Numbered from the stretch's first letter, positions 1 through 8,360 are shown. The stretch is DNA of 47,841 bases from JADGAU01 sp045047105 (GCA_045047105.1 JASFYQ010000048.1:1-47841); one strand, 5' to 3'. Made by a program: numbers and translations. Notes: generated from the sequence alone by a model not told the origin.

Positions 1-99
1 TATACGTTTCATTAGGGATTGCATATCCTCGAGAGGATTATACATTCCCTTAAATGGATCGTTAATTGAATCAATCATTTTTCTCATATAATCATCCAT
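1..99 (-). CDS. Unknown protein, N-terminal fragment (runs off left edge)
   Basis: A minus-strand frame opens with ATG at 99 and stays open for all 33 codons to the window edge. It begins MDDYMRKMIDSI and continues with acidic and Met-rich residues. The start lies one base after the stop of the DUF2188 gene, so the two are almost certainly cotranscribed, with the DUF2188 gene first. I do not recognise the family from 33 residues; no signal peptide or membrane segment is visible. Tight coupling rather than homology is the reason for calling it a gene. Confidence 0.5.
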   Translation of the reverse strand, partial: MDDYMRKMIDSINDPFKGMYNPLEDMQSLMKRI

Positions 100-100
100 A

Positions 101-349
101 TTAATTCTCATAATCCCTTGGTGGAAATGGATCATTTCCAGGTGCTATTGTATCTTTACTGCGAATCTTACCATTAACACCATGGGTAATTAATTTACCA
201 CCACCTTGATTTGTTAACATTTGATGTGCAGATTGTTCAGCTTCTTTTTGAGTTTTGTGAAGACTTGATGCTTTACTTGCATCATGGCGTTTATTTGCCC
301 AAGTACCATCAGCATGTTTTGAAATTGTTCTATCTCGTCCTTTGCTCAT
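101..349 (-). CDS. DUF2188 domain protein
   Basis: An 82-residue basic protein. The family pattern is visible: a WANKRHDASKASS-type strand, a 'TQKEAEQSAHQM' helix, then QGGGKLITHG and a closing 'NDPFPP' motif. DUF2188 proteins are small, of unknown function, and often found in mobile or accessory regions. The ATG at 349 has an AGAGGA ribosome-binding site just upstream. A 14-bp perfect palindrome (360-373, CTAATTTAAATTAG) lies in its leader and could be an operator. Three 21-22 bp direct repeats lie just beyond. It is followed by a second gene with a 1-bp gap. The family assignment is secure; the role is unknown. Confidence 0.8.
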   Translation of the reverse strand: MSKGRDRTISKHADGTWANKRHDASKASSLHKTQKEAEQSAHQMLTNQGGGKLITHGVNGKIRSKDTIAPGNDPFPPRDYEN

Positions 350-371
350 TATAATTCCTCTAATTTAAATT

Positions 372-436
372 AGTCGCCTCTTATGGGGCCCAAAGTCGCC
401 ACTTATGGGGTCCAAGTCGCCGCTTATGGGGAACCA
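372..436. repeat. Three tandem 21-22 bp direct repeats (possible IS21-type end remnant)
   Basis: Copies start at 372, 394 and 415. Each reads AGTCGCC-N-CTTATGGGG followed by a variable pair and CCA; the copies differ at only a few positions. On the minus strand the block reads TGTGGTTCCCCATAAGCGG and onward, i.e. begins TG. Multiple short repeats at a terminus beginning TG are typical of IS21-family elements, so a relic end is possible (inference). No istA/istB sequence is present in the window. Alternatively it is an operator array for the DUF2188 unit. Confidence 0.6.
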
Positions 437-470
437 CACATATGGTCAAACGTACAATTATTGTGGTTTA

Positions 471-1172
471 TTACCCACATTTACTATCGCCGCAACCCAG
501 GCAGGTCATGCAGCCATCCATTAATACCAGTGCTTTAGTATGGCATTTTGCACACAATTGAGCAGATTCCGGGAAATCTCCTGCTGAATCGGCAGATTGA
601 TTATTTTGCTGTGTGTGTTTTTCCTGATATTCTTTACGTTTAGCATCCACTAATTTTTGTTGATGTTCATCTAATTCAGGTGCTTTTAACATGCCGATTA
701 ATTTTAGGTGGGATTCAATTGCACAGCCAATTTCAGCAACAATAGAGGGCATAAAAACACCGCCTTTTTTAAAATAGCCACCCTTGGGATCAAATACTGC
801 TTTTAACTCTTCTACTAAAAAAGTTACATCACCACCTTTTCTAAAAACAGCCGAAATTACTCGAGTTAAAGCCACAACCCACTGGAATTGTTCCATATTT
901 TTTGAGTTAATAAAAACTTCGTAGGGGCGGCGCTCTTCGTGCTCTGTACCGTGATTTAAAATCATGTCATTCACGGTAATATACATAGCATGTTCAGACT
1001 GTGGTGTTTTTATTTTGTAGGTAGAACCAAATAACATCTCTGGGCGGCTAAGATTTTCATGCATGCTTTCCACGTCTTGTATAGATTCATCATTGCTAGC
1101 AGTTTGTTCTTGCTTCTCTTCTTCTGTAATTACTTTGTAGGAAACGATTTTTTTATCCAATTTTAAAACCAT
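471..1172 (-). CDS. nrdJb: Class II ribonucleotide reductase, small C-terminal subunit NrdJb (TSCPD domain)
   Basis: A 233-residue protein matching the detached C-terminal part of B12-dependent ribonucleotide reductase; Pseudomonas aeruginosa NrdJb is nearly the same length. An acidic, Gln-rich N-terminus of about 45 residues precedes a TSCPD-type domain (roughly 45-150, including YITVNDMILNHG and VVALTRVISAVFRKGG). The C-terminus holds a cysteine cluster, CAKCH...CMTCLGCGDSKCG, which in this family carries the thiols that re-reduce the active-site disulfide. It lies 57 bp after nrdJa on the same strand. The ATG at 1172 has an AAGG Shine-Dalgarno. It is expected to act only together with NrdJa. 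Confidence 0.88.
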   Translation of the reverse strand: MVLKLDKKIVSYKVITEEEKQEQTASNDESIQDVESMHENLSRPEMLFGSTYKIKTPQSEHAMYITVNDMILNHGTEHEERRPYEVFINSKNMEQFQWVVALTRVISAVFRKGGDVTFLVEELKAVFDPKGGYFKKGGVFMPSIVAEIGCAIESHLKLIGMLKAPELDEHQQKLVDAKRKEYQEKHTQQNNQSADSAGDFPESAQLCAKCHTKALVLMDGCMTCLGCGDSKCG

Positions 1173-1229
1173 GGTCTTATACCTTTTTCTTTTGTATTTT
1201 GTATTTATTTCAACGTAAAATTATAATTT

Positions 1230-3380
1230 TTAAAATTTCCCGTAATAGCCTTCCTTTAATGCATCAAATAGATTCGCTGCACTATGTAATTCTCCATCGT
1301 ATTCAACTTCTTCATCTCCTTTTAATTCCACTACGCGACCATCTTCCAGAGTGAATTGATAGGTGGTATTTTTAAGATCCTGCTCTTTAACTAATACCCC
1401 CTGGAATGCTTCTGGATTGAAGCGGAAAGTAGTACAGCCTTTTAAGCCCTTATCATATGCATATTGATAGATATCCTTAAAATCTTCATAGGGGTAATCG
1501 GTTGGAATATTAGCAGTTTTAGATATAGATGAATCTATCCATAATTGTGCTGCAGCCTGGATATCAACATGTTGTTTGGGACTGATATCATCTGCACAAA
1601 TAAAGTAGTCAGGTAGTTTTTCTGATTCATTATCAGTGTAGGGCATTGCATTGGGATTGATTAGCTCTCGATAGGCTAATAATTCATAGGAGAAAACATC
1701 CAGTTTTTGTTTAGTCTTTTTGCCTTCAATAATTACATTGCGCGAATAATGGTGAGCAAAACTGGGCTCAATGCCATTACTGGCGTTATTTGCCAAAGAG
1801 AGTGAAATGGTGCCTGTTGGAGCAATTGAGCTATGGTGAGTAAAGCGACAGCCAATTTCAGCCATTTCTTTCATAAGCTCAGGTTCTATATCTGCAACTT
1901 TTTGCATATAATGACTGTATTTACTATGTAAAACTTTACCTTTAATAGTATCACCCAGTTTTAAACCATCAGCTAACATTTCTGGGCGTTTGTTTAACAT
2001 TTTTCCAGTAATTTTAAATTCTTCTTCCATTATCGGAGCAGAGCCTTTTTCCTTGGCTAATGAAACACCTGCTTTCCAGCCTTCAATAGCGAGTATTTTA
2101 GTTACTTGTTCGGTAAAATCAATAGACTCTGATTCACCATAACGTAAACCGAGCATAGTCAAAGTAGTTCCTAAGCCAAGATAACCCATGCCATGGCGGC
2201 GTTTTCTATAAATCTCATCTTGTTGCTTTTTAAGTGGCAAACCATTGATTTCAACTACGTTATCTAACATACGGGTAAAAATAGTGATGGTTTTTTTGTA
2301 TAAGTCCCAGTCAAAATAGGCCTTATCTGTAAATGCCTGACTAACAAAACGGGTAAGGTTTATAGAGCCTAATAAACAACTACCATAAGGAGGTAATGGT
2401 TGTTCTCCACAGGGGTTGGTGGCACGAATATTCTCGCAATACCAGTTATTGTTCATCTCATTTACTTTGTCAATGAGGATAAATCCTGGTTCTGCAAAAT
2501 CATACGTTGAGCTCATGATTATGTCCCACAAACGTTTAGCAGGCATAGTTTTAGTTATTTTACAGGCAACCAGACCTTTTTCATTGACTATGTAACCGTC
2601 TTTATTAGGTAAATCACGCCAGGAAATTTGTGTATCATCATTTAAATTAATTTCATCACGTTCTGCTTCTTTTTCTGTGATGGGGAAGGATAAAGCCCAA
2701 TCCTGCTCATTTTTTACAGCTTCCACAAAATCGGTAGTGATTAATAAAGATAGATTAAATTGCCTTAACCGTCCGTCTTCACGCTTAGCCCGAATAAATT
2801 CAACCACATCAGGATGGCCTACATCAAAGGTTGCCATTTGCGCCCCACGTCTTCCTCCTGCTGAAGATACGGTAAAACACATTTTGTCGTAGATATCCAT
2901 AAAAGAAAGAGGGCCAGAAGTATAGGCTCCAGCCCCTGAAACATAAGCATCTTTAGGGCGAAGAGTTGAAAACTCATAACCAATGCCACAACCTGCTTTT
3001 AAGGTAAGACCTGCTTCATGCACTTTGCCTAATATATCGTCCATAGAATCAGAGATTGCTCCAGAAACAGTACAATTTATGGTTGATGTGGCGGGTTTAT
3101 GGTGCTGTGCTCCTGCATTGGAAATAATTCTACCTGCAGGAATAACACCTTGTCTTAGTGCCCATAAAAATTCTTTATGCCATTTTTCACGTAATATATC
3201 ATCTGCTTCAACATCTGCAAGTGCTTTAGCAACGCGCTTATAGGTATCATCAATGGTTTTATCAATATTTTCACCATTTTTAGTCTTTAAACGGTATTTT
3301 TTATCCCATATATCTGCTGATGTTTGCTGCAGAGCAATTTCTATTAGCTTGGGTGATATGGCATGTAATTGGGCAGTCAT
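1230..3380 (-). CDS. nrdJa: Adenosylcobalamin-dependent (class II) ribonucleotide reductase, large subunit NrdJa
   Basis: Reduces ribonucleotides to deoxyribonucleotides using adenosylcobalamin, independently of oxygen. The protein is 716 residues from the ATG at 3380, which has GAGGAA seven bases upstream. An in-frame TTG five codons earlier is less likely because it would overlap that ribosome-binding site. Visible active-site features: Cys103 in NCTVSG, the 'KAGCGIGYEFSTLRP' segment, and N322-P-C324-G-E326, the Asn/thiyl-Cys/Glu catalytic motif. The substrate phosphate-binding 'SSIAPTGTISL' segment is also present. The redox C-terminus is encoded separately by nrdJb just downstream, the arrangement known from Pseudomonas. 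Two NrdR boxes lie upstream. No cobalamin riboswitch was recognised. Confidence 0.93.
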   Translation of the reverse strand: MTAQLHAISPKLIEIALQQTSADIWDKKYRLKTKNGENIDKTIDDTYKRVAKALADVEADDILREKWHKEFLWALRQGVIPAGRIISNAGAQHHKPATSTINCTVSGAISDSMDDILGKVHEAGLTLKAGCGIGYEFSTLRPKDAYVSGAGAYTSGPLSFMDIYDKMCFTVSSAGGRRGAQMATFDVGHPDVVEFIRAKREDGRLRQFNLSLLITTDFVEAVKNEQDWALSFPITEKEAERDEINLNDDTQISWRDLPNKDGYIVNEKGLVACKITKTMPAKRLWDIIMSSTYDFAEPGFILIDKVNEMNNNWYCENIRATNPCGEQPLPPYGSCLLGSINLTRFVSQAFTDKAYFDWDLYKKTITIFTRMLDNVVEINGLPLKKQQDEIYRKRRHGMGYLGLGTTLTMLGLRYGESESIDFTEQVTKILAIEGWKAGVSLAKEKGSAPIMEEEFKITGKMLNKRPEMLADGLKLGDTIKGKVLHSKYSHYMQKVADIEPELMKEMAEIGCRFTHHSSIAPTGTISLSLANNASNGIEPSFAHHYSRNVIIEGKKTKQKLDVFSYELLAYRELINPNAMPYTDNESEKLPDYFICADDISPKQHVDIQAAAQLWIDSSISKTANIPTDYPYEDFKDIYQYAYDKGLKGCTTFRFNPEAFQGVLVKEQDLKNTTYQFTLEDGRVVELKGDEEVEYDGELHSAANLFDALKEGYYGKF

Positions 3381-3460
3381 TAAAGCGTTCCTCAACTTTT
3401 ATTAGTGTTATAATTTAGGGTCTTTACTGTGTTTATAGTAAGTAGAGAGAAAATACTGAT

Positions 3461-3509
3461 AATCTATATATAGTGTTTGCTATGTTCTTTTGCTCACTAT
3501 ATATTGTGT
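3461..3509 (-). promoter_or_regulatory. Pair of NrdR boxes upstream of nrdJa
   Basis: Two near-palindromes match the NrdR consensus acaCwATATATwGtgt. On the plus strand, box 1 (3461-3476) has core CTATATATAG and box 2 (3494-3509) has core CTATATATTG, with flanks matching at 14 and 15 of 16 positions. They are 33 bp apart start to start, about three helical turns, which is the usual paired arrangement for cooperative NrdR binding. They lie 80-130 bp upstream of the nrdJa start, so dNTP/ATP-sensing repression by NrdR is expected. NrdR itself is not in the window. Confidence 0.82.
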
Positions 3510-3774
3510 TTGTTTTGTAAATAGTAACAATTAGAGAATATTTAGCAAGTCTTTTTATTAAAAAATAGAAGTAATATTTTAGCTAAAAAACTTGTATTTT
3601 TTATAGCCCAAATGGGATGGGGTTTTGAGAGAATATTAGTAACTAATTATGTACTTGGATCAGTAAATATTTTAAATTAACGGATTTTGTTGATAGGTGT
3701 TTTGATATTATGAATAGGCATTTGCTATTTTAGGAGATAGCTAGTTATAAGTAGTTATTTTATGCTTTAACAAT
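3510..3774. other. Non-coding AT-rich intergenic stretch
   Basis: Between the NrdR boxes and the rdgC 3' hairpin I find no convincing open frame on either strand, no tRNA-like fold and no repeat. It is very AT-rich and may simply be decayed sequence separating two minus-strand genes. It may also contain distal promoter sequence for nrdJa. Confidence 0.5.
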
Positions 3775-3810
3775 ATGCAGTTATTTGGCTATTTAAGCCA
3801 ATAACTGCAT
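3775..3810 (-). terminator. Long hairpin downstream of rdgC
   Basis: ATGCAGTTATTTGGCT (3775-3790) pairs with AGCCAATAACTGCAT (3796-3810), a stem of about 15 bp with a single bulged base and a short loop. It begins 30 bp after the rdgC stop. The downstream U-run on the minus strand is weak, so it may act as a terminator or a 3'-protecting structure. Confidence 0.5.
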
Positions 3811-3839
3811 AATTGAAATGTAAGGTCTTATTCAGCTGC

Positions 3840-4763
3840 TTAAGATGCAGTTTTTTCAGCATTAAAAATTGCTAATAATGCAGGAATAAATTGAGAAAAC
3901 TCCAGTGCCATTAGATTAAAGTCTGCATCAAATCGTGTTATTGCATCATCATCACTGCTATCATCCATTTGATCCATCAGGGTATCGGTGAGGCGTACAC
4001 GTTTAATGGACATATCATCATGTAGGGTAAATTCAATTTTATCCTGCCAGATAAGAGCCAGTTTAGTTACCATTTTTCCTGCTTCAATATGGTTTTTAAT
4101 TTCATCACTGATTAAATCATGTTTGGAGCAACGAACAATCCCGCCATCTTCACTCGGGTCTTTTAACTCACAACTTTGACCAAGCTCTAATTCTGCTGGA
4201 ATATCATTATTTGCAAGCCATGAAGTTAATGTTTGCTCTATGGGACTGGTTGGAGTTATGGGGATGATAGGTAGCGTGCCAATTGTTTTACGCATAAATT
4301 CAGTAAGCTGTTCTGCTTTGTTGCTGCTTGCTGCATCAACTATTAATAATTGATTGATACGATCAATATAGGCATAATTTTGAAAATAACGGCTAAAGGC
4401 TCTGGGTAATAAGTCAATTACTAATTCTTCTTTTAATAAATCTTTTTGTTTTTTGCCAATTTTATGGCCTTCTTTACTTTCAATAGTGGCTATTTTTTCA
4501 TGTAATAAATCGTTAATTACCGCTGCTGGTAATAATTTTTGTTCTTCTTTGGCACAAAAAATCACAAAATCAGCACTGCCATGTATCATCATTTGTTCAG
4601 GTTTTTTTGAAATATTTGCCAGAGGGGAAAGCCACCCGTATGAACTCAGTTGGTGTTTGCTACAGGGCGAAAATTCAGCACTGCTAAGTTGTTCGTTAAG
4701 TTGTTGATCTGATAGCTCAAATGATTGGGTAAATTGATAAATTTTTAAATTTTTAAACCACAT
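3840..4763 (-). CDS. rdgC: Recombination-associated protein RdgC
   Basis: A nucleoid-associated DNA-binding protein that forms a ring around duplex DNA and restrains RecA-mediated recombination. The 307-residue length is normal for RdgC (about 300). The N-terminus MWFKNLKIYQF is the family signature (E. coli begins MLWFKNL). Further typical segments are 'LLPRAFSRYFQ' and the 'LWLANNDIPAEL/LGQSCELKDP' region. The ATG at 4763 is preferred over an in-frame TTG five codons upstream because it matches the family N-terminus. It is divergent from the deaD gene with a shared promoter region of about 110 bp. Confidence 0.93.
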   Translation of the reverse strand: MWFKNLKIYQFTQSFELSDQQLNEQLSSAEFSPCSKHQLSSYGWLSPLANISKKPEQMMIHGSADFVIFCAKEEQKLLPAAVINDLLHEKIATIESKEGHKIGKKQKDLLKEELVIDLLPRAFSRYFQNYAYIDRINQLLIVDAASSNKAEQLTEFMRKTIGTLPIIPITPTSPIEQTLTSWLANNDIPAELELGQSCELKDPSEDGGIVRCSKHDLISDEIKNHIEAGKMVTKLALIWQDKIEFTLHDDMSIKRVRLTDTLMDQMDDSSDDDAITRFDADFNLMALEFSQFIPALLAIFNAEKTAS

Positions 4764-4792
4764 GTTTGCTTTTTCCAAAAGTAAATTAGCTG

Positions 4793-4847
4793 ATTATAAT
4801 ATTCACTCGTAATAAAGAATGCAAGATATTATGCAAACCGTTATAAT
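4793..4847. promoter_or_regulatory. Divergent promoter region, rdgC / deaD
   Basis: A TATAAT -10 hexamer at 4842-4847 faces deaD, 29 bp before its start. A second TATAAT, on the minus strand at 4798-4793, faces rdgC, 30 bp before its ATG. Neither has a strong -35 at 17 bp (closest ATGCAA at 4819-4824 for deaD). The two promoters lie back to back, so their polymerases may interfere. Confidence 0.45.
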
Positions 4848-4876
4848 ACGCTTCCCATCTATATTAGGTATCTCAA

Positions 4877-6649
4877 ATGACTAGCAAGACTATACCCTCC
4901 TTTAATGAATTAGCTTTAGATAAAGCAGTCTTTAAAATAATTAATGAAGTAGGTTATGAAACCCCTTCACCAATTCAGGCACAAACAATTCCTCTATTAT
5001 TAGAAGGAAGAGATTTGGTTGGGCAAGCTCAAACTGGTACGGGTAAAACTGCTGCATTTGCTTTACCGATTTTATCCAATCTGGATTTAAAGCAAAAAGA
5101 TCCTCAGGTATTAGTATTAGCTCCTACTCGTGAATTAGCTATTCAGGTGGCTGAAGCTTTTCAAAAATACGCTAAATTTTTAAAAGGTTTTCATGTCCTG
5201 CCTGTTTATGGTGGACAAGATTATAGAGGCCAGATACGTTCTCTTAATCGGGGTGTTCACGTGGTAGTTGGTACACCTGGAAGGGTAATGGATCATATGC
5301 GTAAAGGTACCCTAAAGCTTAATAATTTAACTACTTTAGTATTAGATGAAGCAGATGAAATGTTACGCATGGGCTTTATTGAAGATGTAGAGTGGATTTT
5401 AGATCAGACTCCAGAAGATAGGCAAATTGCTTTATTTTCAGCTACTATGCCACAACAAATCCGTCGTATAGCTAAGCGTTATCTTAATAATCCAGTTGAA
5501 GTTACTATTAAGGAAAAAACCGCAACAGCTGCAACCATTCGTCAACGTTTCTGGCCTGTAAGTGGTTTACATAAACTGGATGCTTTAACTCGAATTTTAG
5601 AGGCAGAAATTTTTGATGGCATAATTATTTTTGTGCGAACTAAAACTGCAACCGTAGAGCTATCTGAAAAATTAGAAGCTCGAGGATATAGGTGTGCTCC
5701 ACTAAATGGGGATATTGCTCAAAACCAGCGTGAAAGAACCGTTGATAATCTAAAAAAGGGAAAATTGGATATATTGATTGCCACCGATGTGGCCGCACGT
5801 GGTTTAGATGTTGAACGTATTAGTCATGTAATAAACTATGATATTCCTTATGATACTGAAGCCTATATTCATCGTATTGGAAGAACAGGGCGTGCAGGAA
5901 GGGAAGGGGATGCAATTTTGTTTGTTGCACCAAGAGAACGCCGTTTATTAAATGCTATTGAACGAGCAACCAAGAAGAAAATTGAACTGATGGAGCTGCC
6001 ATCAACTGAACTGATAAATGACAAACGTATTTCTCAGTTTAAACAAAATATTAGTGATACCCTGGCAAATGAAGATTTAGTTTTTTTCTCACAATTAATC
6101 GAACAATTCCAGCAGGAGCATAATATTCCTGCAATAGAGATTGCAGCTGCCCTGGCACAAATGTTACAAGGTGATACGCCATTTTTGTTAAAGAACAAGC
6201 CTATCAAAAAAGCAGATAGTAGTTGGAGTCGCTCGGATAAAAGAGGTAGTTGTGATGATTCTTATAGCAATAACTCGTTTAAGAAAGAAAAAGGTAAGCG
6301 AGATCGCGGTGGAGTGTCTAAAAAGAATAGGCCCATTGATGAAGGAATGATTCGATATCGTATTGAAGTTGGACATGAGCACCATGTAAAACCGGGTAAT
6401 ATTGTTGGTGCGATTGCTAATGAGGCGGGTTTGGAAAGTAAGTATATCGGGCGAATTAATATCTATGATGATTATAGTTTAATTGATTTACCAGAAGGTA
6501 TGCCTATGGACATTTTTAATAATGTTAAAAAGATTTGGGTTGCTGGACAACAATTAAGAATTTCTCGAGCAATTGATGATGGTAAAAATAAAAAGAAGAA
6601 AAGTATTGCTAAAAAAGAGGAGTCTAGAAAAGACCGAGAAAAGAAATAA
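4877..6649 (+). CDS. deaD: DEAD-box ATP-dependent RNA helicase (DeaD/CsdA type)
   Basis: Cold-shock type RNA helicase acting in ribosome assembly and mRNA remodelling. All core motifs are visible in order: Q motif (about residues 5-30), AQTGTGKT (I), PTRELA (Ia), TPGR (Ib), DEAD (II), SAT (III), IIFVRTKT (IV), ATDVAARGLDV (V) and HRIGRTGRAGR (VI). After the helicase core come a linker rich in Lys, Arg and Ser (about 440-485) and a DbpA-type RNA-binding fold (about 490-560, 'RYRIEVGHEHHVKPGNIVGAI'). A highly basic tail closes the protein. The 590-residue length fits DeaD (about 600-630). Monocistronic, with a hairpin downstream. Confidence 0.93.
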   Translation: MTSKTIPSFNELALDKAVFKIINEVGYETPSPIQAQTIPLLLEGRDLVGQAQTGTGKTAAFALPILSNLDLKQKDPQVLVLAPTRELAIQVAEAFQKYAKFLKGFHVLPVYGGQDYRGQIRSLNRGVHVVVGTPGRVMDHMRKGTLKLNNLTTLVLDEADEMLRMGFIEDVEWILDQTPEDRQIALFSATMPQQIRRIAKRYLNNPVEVTIKEKTATAATIRQRFWPVSGLHKLDALTRILEAEIFDGIIIFVRTKTATVELSEKLEARGYRCAPLNGDIAQNQRERTVDNLKKGKLDILIATDVAARGLDVERISHVINYDIPYDTEAYIHRIGRTGRAGREGDAILFVAPRERRLLNAIERATKKKIELMELPSTELINDKRISQFKQNISDTLANEDLVFFSQLIEQFQQEHNIPAIEIAAALAQMLQGDTPFLLKNKPIKKADSSWSRSDKRGSCDDSYSNNSFKKEKGKRDRGGVSKKNRPIDEGMIRYRIEVGHEHHVKPGNIVGAIANEAGLESKYIGRINIYDDYSLIDLPEGMPMDIFNNVKKIWVAGQQLRISRAIDDGKNKKKKSIAKKEESRKDREKK

Positions 6650-6684
6650 GAAGAACTGAGTTTTTAAATTAAGATTTATAACCC

Positions 6685-6724
6685 CTGCACCTTAATAAGG
6701 TGCAGTCAGGGATAAGTTTTGTTT
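6685..6724 (+). terminator. Hairpin after deaD
   Basis: CTGCACCTT (6685-6693) and AAGGTGCAG (6697-6705) form a perfect 9-bp stem with a three-base loop, 35 bp after the deaD stop. A moderate T-rich run follows at 6717-6724 after a short spacer, so it is a plausible but not ideal intrinsic terminator. Confidence 0.55.
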
Positions 6725-6731
6725 AGAATTT

Positions 6732-6896
6732 TTAGTCTAATGGAAATGCTTCTAGAGCAGCTACTTCCTGTATAGTCAGTGTTAATTCAGATTTTTCATA
6801 AGTCATTTCAGCTGTTGAGTTATCAAGATTTGAATCATCAAAAGCACCAACCGAAAGGCCGCCAGCTAATATAATAATAGGTACTATAGCAAACAT
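6732..6896 (-). CDS. Small putative membrane protein, 54 aa
   Basis: Not a recognised family. The ATG at 6896 is preceded by AGGAGAA at ideal spacing. The product starts MFAIVPIIILAGGLSVGAF, a hydrophobic segment long enough for one membrane pass or an uncleaved signal, followed by an acidic soluble part (DDSNLDNST...TYEKSELTLTIQEVAALEAFPLD). The strong ribosome-binding site and the clean amphipathic layout argue that it is translated. It is flanked by the deaD terminator and the divergent HDOD gene, so it is probably monocistronic. Function unknown. Confidence 0.6.
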   Translation of the reverse strand: MFAIVPIIILAGGLSVGAFDDSNLDNSTAEMTYEKSELTLTIQEVAALEAFPLD

Positions 6897-7112
6897 AATT
6901 ATTCTCCTAACATTTATTTATAAGAATCTCTTTGGTAACATAAGCTTCTACGAAACTGTGGAAATTGAGTTACCAAGTAGACAGTGATTAGAATATTATA
7001 ATATTCTAATGTGTTTGTCAATAAATTTTAACTTTTTTTATTCAAATTTACTGTTTAAATCTCATAAAATACTATAGAATGTGATTGTAATCACTGGATA
7101 TATAAAGAAATT

Positions 7113-8360
7113 ATGAAAACTGAACCAATTGAAGATATCGAAAAATTTAATATGTTTGCTGATTTTACTGAATTACAAATCAGTTATATCAAAAGTAATG
7201 CCAAACAATTAGTTATTCCAGCTAATAAAATTCTGTTAAAACTTGGTGCTGAACATACCAATATATTTTTATTAGTTGAGGGTGAATTAAAACTCATTGC
7301 AGCGGATGGAAAAGAAGGCATTATTTCTGCTGACTGCCTCAGTGCAAAAAATTCAATTGCCCAATTACGCCCGAGTCGTTACCAGGTTTCAAGCCTTACA
7401 GAAGTACGAATGATTGTTATGCCTCTCGAAGTTATAGAGCGTGCAGTTGCAATGGAAGATGCCGAGGAAATTGAAATTGAAGCTTTTTCTATTGATGAAA
7501 GTGATAATCACGATGAAGCCTACGATAAAATACTTTTTGATATTCTTTCTTTATTACACACCGATAAATTAATCTTACCCAGTTTACCTGATATTGCTCT
7601 AAAAATTCGCCAGACTGTTGAAAGTGAAGACAGTGACGCAGATGAAGTCAGTAAAGTTATTAATATGGATCAATCAATTGTAACCAAAATATTAAAAACA
7701 GCTAATAGTGCTATGTATAATACTTCCGGTAAAAAGATTGAGTCGTGTAAGGCTGCTTATATGCGCATTGGCTCTAAAAAGCTGGTTAATCTGGTGCTTT
7801 CATATGCTATGAAAGAATTATTTAATTCTGATTCTGCAATTATCAAAGCTAAGATGAAAGAGGTTTGGCAACATAGTATTAAGGTGGCTGCAATTAGTTC
7901 CATTTTAGCTCGCTTAACACCAGGTTTTGATTCTGAAAAAGCATTACTTGCTGGCTTATTACATAATATAGGTGCTGTTGCTGTATTAAATAATCTGGGT
8001 GATAACTTAGCCATTATTGAAGATGGAGAATTGATCGATAATGTTTTATATGGCCTACAAGCAGAAGTGGGTGATAATTTGCTAGAAAAATGGGATTTTC
8101 CTGAAGAGTTAATTGATGTTGTTAAACATTCAACCGATTGGTTTAGGGATGAATCGGAGCAGCCAAATTATAGTGATATCGTCAATATTGCCCAGCTACA
8201 TGCTCGTATTGGAATGCCTATGTGGGAAGAGTTACCAAATATTGATGAAGTCCCCAGTTTTAAAAAGTTAGCATTAGGGCAATTAACGCCAGAGATGAGT
8301 TTACAAGTTTTAGAAAAATCACAAGAAGAAATAAGTCAGACAATAGCTCTGTTTAATTAA
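7113..8360 (+). CDS. HDOD-domain signalling protein with N-terminal cyclic-nucleotide-binding-like domain
   Basis: A 415-residue two-domain protein. Residues about 10-125 resemble a Crp-type cNMP-binding beta-roll ('NKILLKLGAEHTNIFLLVEGELKLIAADG'). Residues about 150-350 form an HDOD domain ('LLHTDKLILPSLPDIALKIRQ', 'VINMDQSIVTKILKTANSAMY', 'HSIKVAAISSILARL', 'LLAGLLHNIGAVAVL'). HDOD proteins are HD-like but usually lack the metal-binding residues and act as regulatory scaffolds. This one probably links a small-molecule or redox signal to downstream control, but ligand and partner are unknown. It ends 9 bp before the convergent zinc-ribbon gene. Confidence 0.82.
   Translation: MKTEPIEDIEKFNMFADFTELQISYIKSNAKQLVIPANKILLKLGAEHTNIFLLVEGELKLIAADGKEGIISADCLSAKNSIAQLRPSRYQVSSLTEVRMIVMPLEVIERAVAMEDAEEIEIEAFSIDESDNHDEAYDKILFDILSLLHTDKLILPSLPDIALKIRQTVESEDSDADEVSKVINMDQSIVTKILKTANSAMYNTSGKKIESCKAAYMRIGSKKLVNLVLSYAMKELFNSDSAIIKAKMKEVWQHSIKVAAISSILARLTPGFDSEKALLAGLLHNIGAVAVLNNLGDNLAIIEDGELIDNVLYGLQAEVGDNLLEKWDFPEELIDVVKHSTDWFRDESEQPNYSDIVNIAQLHARIGMPMWEELPNIDEVPSFKKLALGQLTPEMSLQVLEKSQEEISQTIALFN

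Noticed and set aside
372..436. CRISPR interpretation of the triple repeat
   Set aside because: The units are directly adjacent with no spacers, and no cas genes are present.
3396..3839. Cobalamin riboswitch upstream of nrdJa
   Set aside because: No B12-box-like or conserved helical core was seen; NrdR boxes explain regulation better.
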